This document shows, one piece after another, positions 61,601 to 64,000 of a stretch of 64,000 bases of DNA. Origin of the DNA: Crotophaga sulcirostris (Eukaryota > Chordata > Aves > Cuculiformes > Crotophagidae); contig VYZB01000121.1 in NCBI GenBank assembly GCA_013397455.1, forward strand, positions 62,001 to 126,000, given 5' to 3'. A model generated the notes under the pieces. It had not been told where the DNA came from and made no database searches. It saw nothing but the letters and a program-made list of their open reading frames with translations. The position numbers and the translations under genes were made by a program. Each line of letters opens with the position of its first letter. Positions within the stretch are counted from its first letter, which is position 1.

Positions 61601-63748
61601 TGCACAAGGTACATAATGTAATATTCAAAAATATCTCTAGAGTTGTATTTTGTGTTTTGGAGAGGTGCCAAAGAGATTTTTAAATTATCTAACTTTTTCC
61701 TCCTCATTTCCTTTCTTTACAATGTACAGTATACGCCTGTGCTTTTTGATCTTTAAACAACAAAAACAATATGAAAAAACCACAGGGGCACAGCTGGGTA
61801 CCAAATAACTATGTTTACTAAAAATATACAAGTATGCAAGGCCTAGTTATATACATATTGCTGCTCTGGCTGGTTTCTGGTGGCTCTGAAACATCAAGAA
61901 CAGTGAACAACACTAGGACGTTTGCGAGCTATTTAAGGGGAAGCTACTCTCTGCGTCTACACTGCACTAGAAAAACAACATCTGGGAATGCTATAGTTCA
62001 ATAGTGTTTTTCTCTCACACATGAACTGTGTTTTTCTTATATTATCTATATATTAGATGCACACATATACAAATCATATACACATCGTGTTGAGGAGTAT
62101 CAGAGAAACAGTTTGCAGGCATGCCCCCTCGAACCTCATCTGATGAAATTCAACTTCCCTTATCACCTTTGCTCCCTGTGGCTGCAACGCAACTGTCACC
62201 GAGACTACGTTAGTAAGATCACAAAGCAAGAAACCTGAAAGTAAGGAAATAGTGGAAAAAAATGCCCAGTCTTAAATGACGTGATCGCGTCCTAGTCTTT
62301 TCAAAGATGACTATCTCATTTAGTGCCTAGGATGGCTGGTGTTTAATGACGAGATATTTGATATTTTATTTTCTTTTTTTTCAATATGCCACCCTTTGCT
62401 TTGTTTAAATCTTTGCCACAAAACCAGTGTTATTTACTTTTTAACATTCTCTCCTGTGGGTTCATAGAAAAAGGGGATAGAAAAGTATAACTAATAATCC
62501 CATACATAAACCTGGGGCAAAGCGATGCCCAATCAGATGTGCTGGTTTCTGTTATTTTACTTGCCTTAGTTTTGCACAGCAGTTCAAGCAGCTTCTGCAG
62601 AATTCCTTTGCAGCTGTGAGCCATAAAATGGGCTTGTTATTTTGTCTAAGTTTTGGGTGCACTTCCCCAGAAACAACCAGAGCCACACACATGATTCAAA
62701 TGCCAACCTTTGCCAAACTTCATCTACATTCCTTAGAAACTGACTAATTTGGTCTTTTAAGAGAAAACACATTGGTGATTTTTTTCAATGAAATATAAAA
62801 CAAAATAAAGTAATTTTTCACTAAATCCATCTCAGATGCGGTTAACCCTATTCTGAAATATTTCCAAATTTAAACACTTAGTTCGGAAGATTTTCACTCA
62901 AGCAGTTAAACTTTCTTCTAGTTTTTAGACAGTAGTTTTACCTGCAAGTTTGACAGTGGACAATGTCAGTCTAAAAAAATACAACATCACTGTAGAATAG
63001 GCAGTTCTACCGTCCAGCCTTCAAAACTCAAAAAGTTAAAGGAATTTAAGGGCTAAGAGCATAAAGTCATTTGACCATTTGCTCCCCTAGAGTTTAGCCT
63101 GTGCTAATTCCTGTGCTCTTATTCTGCTGTTGTAAGTCACATGGTTGAGAAAAGGCAGGACTTGACTTCAATTGTTGTGGCGTATCTGTGTTTTATTATA
63201 CGCTTTATGAGTCCACACTCAGAGATGCACTGCATCAAAAGATTAATGGTTATGGTTTTAAGATTGCATACACTGAATTATTTTGTCCTGTAGTGCTGGT
63301 ACAGCATCTACATCTGGCTTCCTTAGGCATTGTTTGTATCTCTTGGGAGTATTTTATAAAGTAAAAATAAAATAAAGAAAAAAACACAAGCACAAAAGGA
63401 ATCAATACTCTATATGTTAAACTTCCTGAGTCCTTATCTATATTGTGCTACCTCTCTAATTGTAACGAACTAGGAGAGTAAGGATTATTGATTGTAAAAT
63501 AGGATTCATCTTGCAGAATTTACTTGAACGACTTCCTGACTCTAAATGCCAGATTAATTGAACAATGCAGGTGAATTTTTCTTGATCAAATTAACTTATC
63601 AGTTTTAGCTTTTAGCTAGTTTTTTAATGGTAAAGTAGCAAATGGCTTACATCTAACACAGATTAGCTAAGTGTCAAATAAAAAACAAGTGGTTGAAGTT
63701 TTGAGAAGATTAAGGATAGTGCCTGAAAACTTTGATTTTAGGTAGAAA

Positions 63749-63796
63749 AATATAAAATGTAATATAAAACATAATATAAAATGTTATATAAAATGT
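63749..63796. repeat. 12-bp tandem repeat, four copies
   Basis: Units AATATAAAATGT, AATATAAAACAT, AATATAAAATGT and TATATAAAATGT follow each other without spacing. Units 1 and 3 are identical, and the others differ by one or two bases. Confidence 0.9.
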
Positions 63797-64000
63797 AAAA
63801 ATGCTTTCACAGTGCAAATGAGGAACTAGATTTTATTTCCAGGAGAGAGGAAAAAAAAAAGGAAAAACAAAAAGAAGAAGGATGGTTACATTTCCATCTG
63901 TGCAAAAGGCTTTGTTTTTTCAAGGCAAGGGTCTTGTGTTGTAGGAATGTATCATTGTCCTTTGGTGGTTTTCAGATCCATGGAACCTTTCAATTAGTTT

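Larger units (their letters stand above)
58023..64000. other. Unique AT-rich non-coding DNA to the end of the window
   Basis: About 6 kb. No recognisable gene or CR1. Small repeats are a CATA run (58648-58667), TG units near 59171-59182 and a 12-bp tandem repeat (63749-63796). Open frames are short (under about 105 codons) and of no known family. Confidence 0.6.

Noticed and set aside
1..64000. CRISPR array, operon, phage, insertion sequence or plasmid features
   Set aside because: The sequence is a vertebrate genome with CR1 LINEs. There are no spaced identical repeats, no ribosome binding sites with long adjacent genes, and no transposase frames.
1..64000. Endogenous retrovirus or LTR element
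   Set aside because: I found no paired terminal repeats and no gag/pol-like frame. A solitary old LTR could still be missed by eye.

Overview
This is nuclear DNA from a vertebrate, and the repeats point strongly to a bird. The window is AT-rich (roughly 40% GC by eye). It has no operons, no bacterial-style genes and no recognisable protein-coding exons. It carries at least eleven fragments of CR1, the dominant LINE retrotransposon of birds and other reptiles. All of them are 5'-truncated and keep the 3' end of the element. I see no SINE, no convincing LTR or endogenous retrovirus, and no RNA gene. The best reading is an intergenic gene desert or the inside of a very long intron.

Layout. Positions 1-2291 are unique AT-rich DNA. 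A young-looking CR1 copy lies at 2292-2806. From 2807 to 29888 there is a 27 kb stretch with no CR1 that I could find. It holds AT-rich unique DNA, small simple repeats and three patches that look like conserved non-coding elements (about 6200-6780, 18560-18960 and 28380-28530). From 29889 to 38872 CR1 copies cluster: two same-strand tails near 30 kb, then four more at 35.5-38.9 kb in mixed orientations. Further minus-strand CR1 copies lie at 43.1, 48.5, 54.0 and 57.1 kb. The last is the longest (about 900 bp) and reaches the reverse transcriptase active-site region. A GGAA microsatellite near 47.2 kb is interrupted by a 20-base assembly gap. The last 6 kb is unique AT-rich DNA ending with a 12-bp tandem repeat.

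The CR1 copies fall into at least two families by their 3' tails. One ends in TGTGATAC repeats (2.3, 30.4, 38.6, 43.1 and 54.0 kb). Most of its copies keep long open reading frames and little divergence, which suggests recent activity. The other ends in ATTCTATG-type repeats (29.9, 35.5, 37.5, 37.9, 48.5 and 57.1 kb) and is more decayed. The open frames inside CR1 are relics of the C-terminal end of the CR1 ORF2 protein, not host genes. The other open frames are short, overlap on both strands and look like chance.

No new protein-based system is visible. The points most worth checking are the CR1 subfamily with the 8-bp tail, the inverted CR1 pairs, the CpG-dense patches that may be enhancers, a CpG-rich patch abutting a CR1 truncation point, and two small exon-like segments with good splice signals.
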